NCBI GenBank assembly: GCA_043808235.1
Contig: JAZDFC010000022.1
Coordinates: forward strand, 1-36,195
Direction: 5' to 3'
Source: JAZDFC01 sp043808235
Lineage (GTDB): Bacteria > Bacteroidota > Ignavibacteria > Ignavibacteriales > Melioribacteraceae
Length of the DNA stretch: 36,195 nt
Positions 25,772 through 33,822 of the stretch are shown piece after piece. Made by a program: the position numbers and the translations under genes. Below the pieces are notes generated by a model. It searched no databases, was not told the DNA's origin, and saw nothing but the letters and a program-made list of their open reading frames with translations. The first letter of the stretch is position 1, and the number at the start of each line of letters is the position of its first letter.

Positions 25772-27835
25772 TTATGTTTGATGATCTTGAGTACAGAAAA
25801 ATTCAATGGTTTTTTCGGCGCATGTTTTACAATAGTTCAGTTTGTTTACCATGGTTGCTACAATTCTATTGTAAAGTTTTTCATTGTCTTCATTGGTTCT
25901 GTTAGCAAGCGCTCCAACTAATCCGCCAGCCGATGCTATATCGGAGTTGAGTCTTGTATCTGTTACTGCTTTAACCAGATCCACATTATCCATAAAATCA
26001 TAATTTTTGTCGGTCTGCAATTTTTGCGCGTAAATTTTTCTAATCTGTCCTCTGAATGATTCCTTTTGTTCATGTGTTTTTATTTCGAGTTCGTTTTCAA
26101 CCGCGTTAATAAATCTTTCGTCAATCTTAATCGGCTGCATCTTACCGGTCTGAGGGTCTTTGTACGTAATGATTTTATCGGGTCCCAAATCAGAACGGCT
26201 CATTCCAACAACCATGTTAACATACATCATCACATCCTTTTTAATTGCAGTCGGTTCATCCATAAACGCGTTGAACATTTCTGTGCGGATACGTTTTCTG
26301 TATAATCCTTTCGCAATTTTTAAATCCTCAAAATATTTTGTGCGGTCATTATTATCCTGTACGTAATCAAGAATAATGTCTTCAGCTGATTTGTAAACGT
26401 CAAGAGCGAACATGCATTCCCCCTCATTGGTTTCGGGGAAACCTCTCATCGTATTGATCATCCTTGCAAGGTCACGCTGTCCCAATCCCTTTTGCCCGAA
26501 TCTTTTTGTAGTGTCCGATTCATGTTCAAGCTGCTCAACAATTTCGGCAAGGGCTTTAACACTTTTTTCACCGGCAACTTCTCCCGCAGCAAGTTTCATC
26601 ATTTCCACCGGTGTTAGTTTATCTTCGAAACGCGGCAATCTGCTAAGTGTAACGACAATTGAGAGTGTGTAAATTAAGTTGGGATCGATATGCATTTCTT
26701 TCCCGGTAAAGGTTGTTTTCATTCCCTCGCCAATGGCATAATGTGTCAAATGTTCTTGTAGTTTGTAATTTGTATTGTGAGAGACATAACAGAATTTACA
26801 TCTGTCAAGAATCGGTTTTTCTTCTCCATTTGCGCGGTAGTTTTGCACATCTGCATTGTTGCTTGTCGCAATAATAAATGTATCGATAGGCCATTTGAAA
26901 GCGTCTATTTCAATCATGCGATTTTGAATTACTCCAAGATAGATTTTCATCAAGTCGGTTTTATTTTTAAATATTTCATCGGCAAAGTGAACACCACCGC
27001 CGCCCACCCTTGCTAAAGCTCCTCGCCGCAAATCAAAACGGTATGGATTATTGGAATCGGTTATATGAAGTAATCGTTGTATGCTTTCTTCACCTACAAG
27101 GTCCACACCCGAACTGGTTAATTTATCTTTTGCAGGATATTTACCCGTAATTGTTCCTAAAGTTGAACTAATCGGAACTTTGACAAAATCAATATTTTCT
27201 TTAACTTTTTCGATGTTGTCATCAAAATACAATTTCACATCGTTCAAGATATATTCGGTATCAGCGCCGAGAGGTCGATAATTTTCGTAATACCTTTCAA
27301 TTGTTTTGTCATCAAATCCAATTGTTGAAAAAGCCTCTTTACTCTTCTCGGGTTCATCGTAAAGATTCATCATCAAAATAACCGGATCCTCGAAAGTTTG
27401 GGACTCTATTTCGCGGATTCCACCATAACCTGCAATTTCCGGTGGCATTTTAAATTTGAATGTGTACTTATTATTCTCCGGGATACTAATAAAATCCCGG
27501 TACATCGTTGAAAGATAATCGACAAAAAATGTTTTACCGTTGCCCGGTTCACCGACGAGAACAAGCGCCATTTCCTTACTCTCGCCATTTTCAGCGCCGT
27601 CTTTAATAAATGCGACAAAACTATTGATCACATCAAAGAGACCGATAATATGTTTTTTGCCTTTGCGGAATTTTAAGAAGTCGTAAGTATTCTTCCCGTT
27701 TACTATGATAGGTTTAATATTATCGCTATCATTAAAAATCATTCGTGCGAGTGATTGGAAAACATTTTCGAAGTGATGTTTACCCTCTTTTAATTCCTGT
27801 AAATACTTTTCTAAAGTTAAAGACTCGGTTCGCAT
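25772..27835 (-). CDS. prkA: PrkA-family serine protein kinase / AAA ATPase (first gene of operon)
   Basis: The protein has 687 residues. A GGAGG-type ribosome binding site (GGAGGAAAGG) precedes the ATG. The AAA module has Walker A GEPGNGKT at 95-102, a Walker-B-like HFADEIF at 283-289, sensor IIATSN at 321-326, and QKGLGQRDLARMINTMRG further on. The C-terminal portion has the PrkA phrase KYFEDLKIAKGLYRKR. It differs from Bacillus-type PrkA: the CPxH...CxxC zinc site between Walker A and B is absent, while CKFC (346-349) and a C-terminal NYCKTC...FFC cluster, ending in QDHQT, are present. PrkA homologues phosphorylate proteins under starvation (YeaG in E. coli). It leads an operon with DUF444, SpoVR and a second PrkA-type gene. 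Whether the main activity is kinase, ATPase-remodelling or Lon-like protease (reported for some PrkA) is open. Confidence 0.85.
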   Translation of the reverse strand: MRTESLTLEKYLQELKEGKHHFENVFQSLARMIFNDSDNIKPIIVNGKNTYDFLKFRKGKKHIIGLFDVINSFVAFIKDGAENGESKEMALVLVGEPGNGKTFFVDYLSTMYRDFISIPENNKYTFKFKMPPEIAGYGGIREIESQTFEDPVILMMNLYDEPEKSKEAFSTIGFDDKTIERYYENYRPLGADTEYILNDVKLYFDDNIEKVKENIDFVKVPISSTLGTITGKYPAKDKLTSSGVDLVGEESIQRLLHITDSNNPYRFDLRRGALARVGGGGVHFADEIFKNKTDLMKIYLGVIQNRMIEIDAFKWPIDTFIIATSNNADVQNYRANGEEKPILDRCKFCYVSHNTNYKLQEHLTHYAIGEGMKTTFTGKEMHIDPNLIYTLSIVVTLSRLPRFEDKLTPVEMMKLAAGEVAGEKSVKALAEIVEQLEHESDTTKRFGQKGLGQRDLARMINTMRGFPETNEGECMFALDVYKSAEDIILDYVQDNNDRTKYFEDLKIAKGLYRKRIRTEMFNAFMDEPTAIKKDVMMYVNMVVGMSRSDLGPDKIITYKDPQTGKMQPIKIDERFINAVENELEIKTHEQKESFRGQIRKIYAQKLQTDKNYDFMDNVDLVKAVTDTRLNSDIASAGGLVGALANRTNEDNEKLYNRIVATMVNKLNYCKTCAEKTIEFFCTQDHQT

Positions 27836-27879
27836 AACCTTTCCTCCACTTTATATATTACTTACACAATTTCCACTTG

Positions 27880-27908
27880 AAGATACATGTTTATTAATTG
27901 GTTGTAAA
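27880..27908 (-). promoter_or_regulatory. Candidate promoter of the PrkA operon
   Basis: On the minus strand TTTACA (27908-27903) is followed after 17 bases by TATCTT (27885-27880), about 45 bases before the ATG at 27835. The match is reasonable for a sigma70-type promoter, but the consensus in this organism is unknown. Confidence 0.35.
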
Positions 27909-27983
27909 GCGAAAAAGTTAAGTCTACTTTCATTAGAGAAAGATTTTTTTAAGTTCAGAATGACAATAAAGCGATGTTCGTTA

Positions 27984-28018
27984 TTGAAGTATCAATTTAT
28001 AAAGTGTATCTTTATAAT
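27984..28018 (+). promoter_or_regulatory. Candidate promoter of the phosphatase gene
   Basis: TTGAAG (27984-27989) and TATCTT (28007-28012) are separated by 17 bases; TATAAT follows at 28013-28018. A leader of about 130 bases would precede the ATG at 28145. Confidence 0.35.
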
Positions 28019-28144
28019 TATGAAGATGTTTTTACCCGATATTTTAATCTCCTTAATCTCTCGTTTGCTTAAATACACAAACCTTTCTATTTTTCTTCCG
28101 TCTTAAAGCCAAAATAATACTAAAATAAAAACGCGCGGATTTAC

Positions 28145-30574
28145 ATGGGAATTATGAATTCTAAAAATCACAGATACTGGCTGGCAGCAGGATTTATTAT
28201 CATACTGCTAATTGCAATTTTATACCCGAAAGCTACATACGAAAGCCTGAGTATGAAAATTACCCGAAACGATGCAATTGATTTAGCTAAAAAATATCTC
28301 GTAAAACAGGGAATTGATTTGTCAGGTTTCCGTGAAGAAGCTTTTATTGACAACTCACCGATTGAAATTAAATACTTACTTAAGAGTCTCGGCAGAGAAA
28401 AATTCAAAGAGTATCAGAAGAATAAACGCTGGTCAAATTTAAGCTGGTCAGTAATGTTTCACTTAAACTTGCCGCGCCAGATAGACCAGGAACAATATTT
28501 TGTCGACGTCTCCAATGACGGCAGAGTATTCGGATTTACAAGAACCCTTCCGGATACAATGTTTATTAAGTCAATTACGAAACCCGAAGCGACTGAATTA
28601 ATGAAATCATTTTTATCAAAAGAGATCGGGGAAGAATTTAATGAATATAATTTGGCAGAAAGCCGGGAAGAAAATTTCAGTAAACGGAGTGATTATTCAT
28701 TCAGATGGGAAAAGAAAGAAAAGACGGTAAAAGGTAAAATTGTAATTACCGGAAACATCCGCGGGAATACAATCGGAGGTTATAATCACTATTTTGAGGT
28801 ACCGCAGGAACAGCGTGAATTCATTGACACAGGTGAAGCTCTCTACGGAACAGTATCGGTAATTTTCGTCGTCTTCCTTATTTTTATTGCATTCTACCAA
28901 TTCCTAAAAAAATATCACGAAGGCGAAGTATGGGTAAGTGTCGGCAGGCGACTTTTTGTCATCTTCTTCGGCTTTAACATAATTTCGCTAATTAATATAT
29001 GGCCGGGCATTGGGCAGGGTGTAACGATTGGCAGTGTCTCGTTTCTTTATATAAAAATTATTATAATAATCGCGAATGGATTATTAGTTACTATTTTTCT
29101 CGGGATGCTTGTATTTGCAGGCTGGACGGTAGGTGAGTCATACGGCCGCACTCTCTGGTCTGATAAATTAAAAGGTATGGATAGTTTTATTAATGGTCAT
29201 CTTTTTTCAATTCAATCCGGAAGTTCATTATTAAAAGGATTTGTTATCGGTGCGGGTTTGGCTTTTTCCTATCTGCTCGGAGATATAATTTTATCCGTTC
29301 CAAACTCCTTTATTTTTCTGAATCCTTCAAATACATATTCCTCATTTATCTCTTATCTCCCGGCAGTTCAAATTTTTACCGATGCATTCACGACTGCATT
29401 ATTGGCAAGCATTGCAGTAACATTTTTTATTGTTAACATAACTTATCAACGATGGAAAAAGAAATGGATTTCGATTTTAATTTCGGGATTTGTTACCGTA
29501 TTGGTTTTCACTATCGCGTCAACACCTCCGTCGCTGAATAATTTTATGTTGAATCTTGTATCGGGATTTTTATTTGGATGCTTTACCGCTTATATATTTT
29601 TCATGTTCGATTTATTGACTTTAGTCAGTATGCATTTTAATGCTCTTGTTATCTATAACTGCTATGCTCTGTGTGCGGCGGATAATCCATTTTATACATG
29701 GAACTTAATTGCGTTAATAGTAATTCTTTTAGCTTGCCCTGTAATTTACCTCATCAGCCTCGTTCGGAAGGAAGAGTTTGTCCTCGAAAATTTCGGATTA
29801 CCTTCGCACGTAAAAAGAATTTCGGAAAGAGAACGATTGAGAAAAGAAATGGAGATTGCAGCAAAGGTTCAATTGAGTCTTCTTCCGAAAGAAGAACCAA
29901 ATATTCCGGGATACGATATCGCCAGTACCAGTCTGCCTGCTTTAGAAGCCGGTGGTGATTATTTCGATTTCGTAAAATTAAGCGGTGACAAAATTGGAAT
30001 AGCTATCGGTGATGTTTCCGGAAAGGGCGTGGGCGCTGCAATTTACATGACTCTTACAAAAGGAATTTTACAAGCCCATGCCGAAGAAAGCATTTCACCC
30101 AAACTTGTTTTAAATAAAGTAAACCGGCTTTTATATAAAACTATGGAAAAGAATTCATTCGTAAGTATGTGTTATTGCATTCTCAATACCAAAACGAATG
30201 AGATAATTTATTCCCGCGCCGGACACAACCCGGCTATATTGTGTACTTTCAACGATAAAAATTCCAAACTGCTTCTCAGCAAAGGTATAGCATTAGGACT
30301 CGAAGAAGGTGAAGTTTTTTCAAAGGCTTTAACCGAAGAGTCCGTGACATTAGGCAATGGCGATATAATGGTTCTTTACACGGATGGCTTCACCGAGGCA
30401 ATGAACGAAAGAAAAGAAATGTTCGGCGAACAAAAACTAAAGGAATTGGTCGAAGGCAACAGACAAAAATCGGCGCGCGATATGCTGAATTTGATTTTAA
30501 AAGAAGTGAAGAAGTTCGCCGATAACTATCCGCAAAATGACGATATGACTATAGTAATTATTAAGAAATTGTAA
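28145..30574 (+). CDS. Membrane-anchored PP2C/SpoIIE-type serine phosphatase (RsbU-like)
   Basis: The protein has 809 residues. One membrane segment lies at about 11-27. Residues 30-230 form an extracytoplasmic domain with PepSY-like pieces (RNDAIDLAKKYLVKQGIDL; KPEATELMKSFL). A multi-pass membrane region runs from about 232 to 545, with at least eight hydrophobic segments. The cytoplasmic part begins near 558 with a helical linker (ERERLRKEMEIAAKVQLSLLP) common to RsbU/SpoIIE phosphatases. The phosphatase has GGDYFDF (about 603), GDVSGKG (about 622), SRAGHNPA, YTDGFTE (about 745) and NDDMT (about 800), so all metal-binding Asp residues are present. Such enzymes dephosphorylate anti-sigma-factor antagonists or other proteins in stress pathways. 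It is divergent from the PrkA operon, so it may oppose those kinases; this is inference from position. No RsbV/RsbW-type partner is in the window. Confidence 0.88.
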   Translation: MGIMNSKNHRYWLAAGFIIILLIAILYPKATYESLSMKITRNDAIDLAKKYLVKQGIDLSGFREEAFIDNSPIEIKYLLKSLGREKFKEYQKNKRWSNLSWSVMFHLNLPRQIDQEQYFVDVSNDGRVFGFTRTLPDTMFIKSITKPEATELMKSFLSKEIGEEFNEYNLAESREENFSKRSDYSFRWEKKEKTVKGKIVITGNIRGNTIGGYNHYFEVPQEQREFIDTGEALYGTVSVIFVVFLIFIAFYQFLKKYHEGEVWVSVGRRLFVIFFGFNIISLINIWPGIGQGVTIGSVSFLYIKIIIIIANGLLVTIFLGMLVFAGWTVGESYGRTLWSDKLKGMDSFINGHLFSIQSGSSLLKGFVIGAGLAFSYLLGDIILSVPNSFIFLNPSNTYSSFISYLPAVQIFTDAFTTALLASIAVTFFIVNITYQRWKKKWISILISGFVTVLVFTIASTPPSLNNFMLNLVSGFLFGCFTAYIFFMFDLLTLVSMHFNALVIYNCYALCAADNPFYTWNLIALIVILLACPVIYLISLVRKEEFVLENFGLPSHVKRISERERLRKEMEIAAKVQLSLLPKEEPNIPGYDIASTSLPALEAGGDYFDFVKLSGDKIGIAIGDVSGKGVGAAIYMTLTKGILQAHAEESISPKLVLNKVNRLLYKTMEKNSFVSMCYCILNTKTNEIIYSRAGHNPAILCTFNDKNSKLLLSKGIALGLEEGEVFSKALTEESVTLGNGDIMVLYTDGFTEAMNERKEMFGEQKLKELVEGNRQKSARDMLNLILKEVKKFADNYPQNDDMTIVIIKKL

Positions 30575-30608
30575 TCGAGAACCGGAGATTATTGTTTAAT
30601 TGTCAAAC

Positions 30609-30642
30609 TGCTAAATTGTTAAAAATATAAAGCCATTTAGCA
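30609..30642. terminator. Weak inverted repeat between convergent genes
   Basis: TGCTAAAT (30609-30616) and ATTTAGCA (30635-30642) form an 8-base AT-rich stem over an 18-base loop. It lies between the ends of the phosphatase and exonuclease genes. It lacks a T-run and GC pairs, so terminator function is doubtful. Confidence 0.25.
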
Positions 30643-30685
30643 ATTGAACCATTAGATCTCATGAAATTTCTGCATTTAGATTCAA

Positions 30686-31372
30686 TTATAAATTTAGATA
30701 CTCATTCCAAATTTTAAACAGTTCAAACGTTGCACGAACATCATCCCCGCAGTAAATAGCGATATCTTTGATTTTCCCAGCTTTATACAATTCCTTTACT
30801 TCCATTCCGGAAACACCGTGTGATTTCGGGGATTCGATTCCAAACGATCGACAATAAAAATCGAGATTGAATTTTTTTGTGGCTCCGAAAAATGTTAATT
30901 GTTCAAGTAAGTCGACGTGTTTAGTTATATCATACCTGTAACCCATAAAATTTTTCGATGGTTTTATTTTTAACATAGCGGATCGCATCATTAGAAAAGG
31001 GATATCGAAGTTTCTTCCATTGAATGTAACCACTCTCTCAGCTTTTTTAGCATACTCCCAAAATGTTTTAAGAATTTTCTCTTCGGAGTAAGAACGGTAT
31101 TTTGTCTTCTTTTCTTCAACAACCCATTCATCTTCTTTTTTATCCTCGTATAGCACAAGCGTCTTTTCGGTTTCTGCGTTCAACATCCCGATTGCGACAA
31201 CCTTAGCGGTAAATGGATATAAGCTTAAAAAGCGTACGGCTTCATCCTTCTTCTCTTCTTTCAGTTCTTCGTCTTTTTCTTTTTCAACATAACGGAGAAG
31301 ATATTCCTGCTGGGATTCGGATAGGGTTTCGAACTCATCACCGACGGTTTCGATATCAAAAATCAAATTCAT
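30686..31372 (-). CDS. PolB-like DEDDy 3'-5' exonuclease
   Basis: The protein has 228 residues. Exo I is FDIETV (Asp6, Glu8); exo II is VTFNGRNFDIPFL near residue 120; exo III is IYCGDDVRATFELF near the end, giving the Y-x3-D arrangement. YDITKHVDLLEQLTFFG and GIESPKSHGVSGMEV are typical of the predicted PolB-like 3'-5' exonucleases (DNA_pol_B_exo2 family). A charged stretch, EEKKDEA and KKEDEWVVEEKKTK, lies in the middle. It should degrade single-stranded DNA or RNA ends from 3' to 5'; its biological job is not known. It stands alone, convergent with the phosphatase gene and divergent from the acyltransferase gene. Confidence 0.88.
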   Translation of the reverse strand: MNLIFDIETVGDEFETLSESQQEYLLRYVEKEKDEELKEEKKDEAVRFLSLYPFTAKVVAIGMLNAETEKTLVLYEDKKEDEWVVEEKKTKYRSYSEEKILKTFWEYAKKAERVVTFNGRNFDIPFLMMRSAMLKIKPSKNFMGYRYDITKHVDLLEQLTFFGATKKFNLDFYCRSFGIESPKSHGVSGMEVKELYKAGKIKDIAIYCGDDVRATFELFKIWNEYLNL

Positions 31373-31525
31373 AAAGCCTCCATACTTTGGATTTTGATTA
31401 CAATTTTAATTTAGTAATTTTTTTTTCCAGTTCATATAATAATTTAAATCCGCCGGTGAAAAAGATTTGTTGCAACCCAAATATTTCTTTTTAATTTTTG
31501 CAGAAGATCAAATAGCGGAGACTTT

Positions 31526-32656
31526 ATGGCAAAAACGAACCGGGCGCAATTCATCGATATGCTGAAAGGATGGGCGCTTCTTGTAATGATCGAGGTTCAT
31601 GTTTTTAATTCTTTTCTTAATCCGGAGATAAAATCTCAAAGCTGGTTTTCAATTATAAATTTTATTAATGGATTGGTGGCTCCGGCATTCACCTTCACCT
31701 CAGGAATGGTGTTCATACTCTCATTTCAAAAAGGGCTTGATGAATTAAGAAAGTTCGGTACAAAGTTCTGGAAACGGCTTGGAAGATTAACACTGATTTT
31801 CATTGCAGGATATTCAATTCACATCACACACCTTTCACTTCGGAAAATTTCAAATCCCGAATATCCCTATATGCTTCAGGAATTTTATCGTGTTGATATT
31901 CTCCAATGTATTGCAGTTGGATTAATTCTCCTTATGTTTATCCGGATGCTAATTAAATCAGATAATATTTTTTTTGCGACAATACTATTGCTCGATGTTC
32001 TTTTAATAGTCCTTGGTCCGTTAGCCTGGAAAACAGATTTTACAAATTATATGCCTCTTGCTTTGGCTAATTACTTCAATCCAATGTACGGTTCTCTCTT
32101 CCCGCTGTTCCCATGGATTGCATTCATCTTTACAGGCGCTTTGTTCGGAAAATTGTACATCGAGTTTAAAAATCGGAATGAAGAAAAAAGATTCGCTATG
32201 TATCTTGCAATCGGGGGGGCAGTCTGCTTCGTTATAAGCTTTATCCTTTTGGGATATATTTTTCCAGATTCAATTAAAATTTTAAAACCAAATTTTGTTT
32301 TCTTTATTGAAAGAGTCTGCGCATTGCTCGCACTGCTTGGAATATTTTGGTTTTATATCAATCGATACGAAAACTACAATTCCTTTATCCTTGACGTCAG
32401 TCGCGAATCGCTTCAGGTATATTGGCTTCATTTAATGCTGCTTCACGGAAGATTCTTTAATGGGAAAAATATTATCGATGTATTAGGAAACCAAAATAAT
32501 ATTTTAACTTGTTTGGGAATAACAGTTTTTCTTGCGGTTTTAATGATCTTTATTGCGAAGGGGTGGGGCTGGTTAAAAGCAAAATACCCGGTTATTATTT
32601 CACGATTTGTTTTAGTAACCGTCTCAGTTTGCTTACTGATATTTTTTATTTTCTAA
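31526..32656 (+). CDS. HGSNAT/DUF1624-type multi-pass membrane acyltransferase
   Basis: The protein has 376 residues and about ten membrane segments. The N-terminus, RAQFIDMLKGWALLVMIEVHVFNSF, matches the first helix of the heparan-alpha-glucosaminide N-acetyltransferase-like catalytic family (DUF1624), including the conserved D..KG and EVH elements. The next helix, LVAPAFTFTSGMVFILSFQKG, matches the family PxFxFxSG motif. YRVDILQCIAVGLIL and FPLFPWIAFIFTGALFGK are further family blocks. Such proteins transfer acetyl groups across the membrane, often onto sugars of envelope polymers; the substrate here is unknown. GGAG lies a few bases before the ATG. It is a single-gene unit. Confidence 0.8.
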   Translation: MAKTNRAQFIDMLKGWALLVMIEVHVFNSFLNPEIKSQSWFSIINFINGLVAPAFTFTSGMVFILSFQKGLDELRKFGTKFWKRLGRLTLIFIAGYSIHITHLSLRKISNPEYPYMLQEFYRVDILQCIAVGLILLMFIRMLIKSDNIFFATILLLDVLLIVLGPLAWKTDFTNYMPLALANYFNPMYGSLFPLFPWIAFIFTGALFGKLYIEFKNRNEEKRFAMYLAIGGAVCFVISFILLGYIFPDSIKILKPNFVFFIERVCALLALLGIFWFYINRYENYNSFILDVSRESLQVYWLHLMLLHGRFFNGKNIIDVLGNQNNILTCLGITVFLAVLMIFIAKGWGWLKAKYPVIISRFVLVTVSVCLLIFFIF

Positions 32657-32665
32657 TTTTGTAAG

Positions 32666-32783
32666 TCGAAGCGATATTGAATGAATTAGGTGAGTAAAGA
32701 GCTTCGACAGGGAAAATGTAAAGATAAAAATGTAAATATTTCTCGAAGCTCTTAGTTTATAGAATTTATCTATTTCGCTTCGA
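32666..32783. repeat. Nested inverted repeats built on one TCGAAGC core
   Basis: The outer pair is TCGAAGCGA (32666-32674) with TCGCTTCGA (32775-32783); the inner pair is AGAGCTTCGA (32698-32707) with TCGAAGCTCT (32743-32752). Both pairs are perfect. All four arms share the TCGAAGC core in alternating orientation. The element fills the gap between convergent genes and ends 2 bases before the aldolase stop codon. Confidence 0.85.
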
Positions 32784-32784
32784 G

Positions 32785-33822
32785 TTACAATCTTAAAATC
32801 CTTTCAAAAACCTTCTTCGCTTCTTCAATGTCTTCAAAACTCACGTCCATATGTGTAACGGCACGGATTGTTCCAACACTCCCGGTACCAAGAAGTAATC
32901 CTTCATACGCAGCTTGAGCTATAACATCTTCAACGCTTTGGGATTTGGGTGAAAAAACAATGATGTTGGTTTGGACGCATTCCATATCAATATCCACTGT
33001 TCCGGTTTTCCATAAAAACTCAGCAAGAGTTTTCGCTTTTTCGTGATCTTCTTTTAATCGATCAATATTATTTTGAAGCGCAAATAATCCGGCAGCGGCA
33101 ATAATTCCAACCTGGCGCATTCCACCGCCCCACGCTTTACGAACCCGGAACGCTTCATTAATAAAATCCGATGTGCTTGCTATTACCGAACCAATCGGGG
33201 CCCCAAGTCCTTTCGATAGACAACATGAGACTGAATCGAATTGGGCTGCATATTGATGCGGAGATACTCCACTTGCGACCGATGCGTTCCAAATTCGGGC
33301 GCCGTCCAGGTGTGTAAACAAATAATATTTTTCCGCAAGCTCGCGGATTTGTTTAATATTCTCAATGGGGTTAATCGTTCCACCCGCGCGGTTGTGTGTA
33401 TTTTCAATTTCTATCACTTTCGATCTTGCCATATAATATGCGCTCGTCGGACGTATCAACGGCTCGACTTGCTCGGCCGAAAATACTCCACGAACTCCTT
33501 TCACCTGGCAAAGTTGAATTCCACTCAATGCTGCTGGCGACCCCGACTCATATTGAAAAATATGTGCATCCGCTTCACAGATAACTTCATCGCCCGGATT
33601 TGTTAGTACATTCAAACTAATTTGATTGCCCATTAGTCCGCTTGGAACAAACAATGCCGCTTCTTTACCAAGCAGCTCAGCCACATATTTTTCCAACTTA
33701 TTTACAGTCGGATCTTCTTTGTAAACATCATCGCCGACCTCGGCTTCGTACATAGCTTTCCGCATTGCACCGGAAGGTTTAGTTACCGTATCGCTTCGCA
33801 AATCAATTATTTTTTTCATCAC
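32785..33822 (-). CDS. ltaE: Low-specificity L-threonine aldolase
   Basis: The protein has 345 residues, a normal length. It is a PLP fold-type I enzyme that splits L-threonine or L-allo-threonine into glycine and acetaldehyde. It starts IDLRSDTVTKPSGAMR, the family opening, with DDVYKEDPTV at 31-40, FVPSGLMGNQ around 58-67, the PLP-stacking His87 in ADAHIF, ENTHNRAGG at 140-148, HLDGARIWNA at 171-180, and the Schiff-base Lys204 in SCCLSKGLGAPIGS. RKAWGGGMRQVG follows. All active-site blocks are present. Its start overlaps the end of lnt by 20 bases, so it is the last gene of an overlapping unit. Confidence 0.93.
   Translation of the reverse strand: MMKKIIDLRSDTVTKPSGAMRKAMYEAEVGDDVYKEDPTVNKLEKYVAELLGKEAALFVPSGLMGNQISLNVLTNPGDEVICEADAHIFQYESGSPAALSGIQLCQVKGVRGVFSAEQVEPLIRPTSAYYMARSKVIEIENTHNRAGGTINPIENIKQIRELAEKYYLFTHLDGARIWNASVASGVSPHQYAAQFDSVSCCLSKGLGAPIGSVIASTSDFINEAFRVRKAWGGGMRQVGIIAAAGLFALQNNIDRLKEDHEKAKTLAEFLWKTGTVDIDMECVQTNIIVFSPKSQSVEDVIAQAAYEGLLLGTGSVGTIRAVTHMDVSFEDIEEAKKVFERILRL

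Larger units (their letters stand above)
27836..28144. promoter_or_regulatory. Divergent intergenic region between kinase operon and phosphatase
   Basis: These 309 bases hold no gene on either strand. They carry candidate promoters for both directions: one at 27880-27908 reading left and one at 27984-28012 reading right, both with TATCTT as the -10-like box and 17-base spacing. Shared regulation is possible. Confidence 0.5.
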
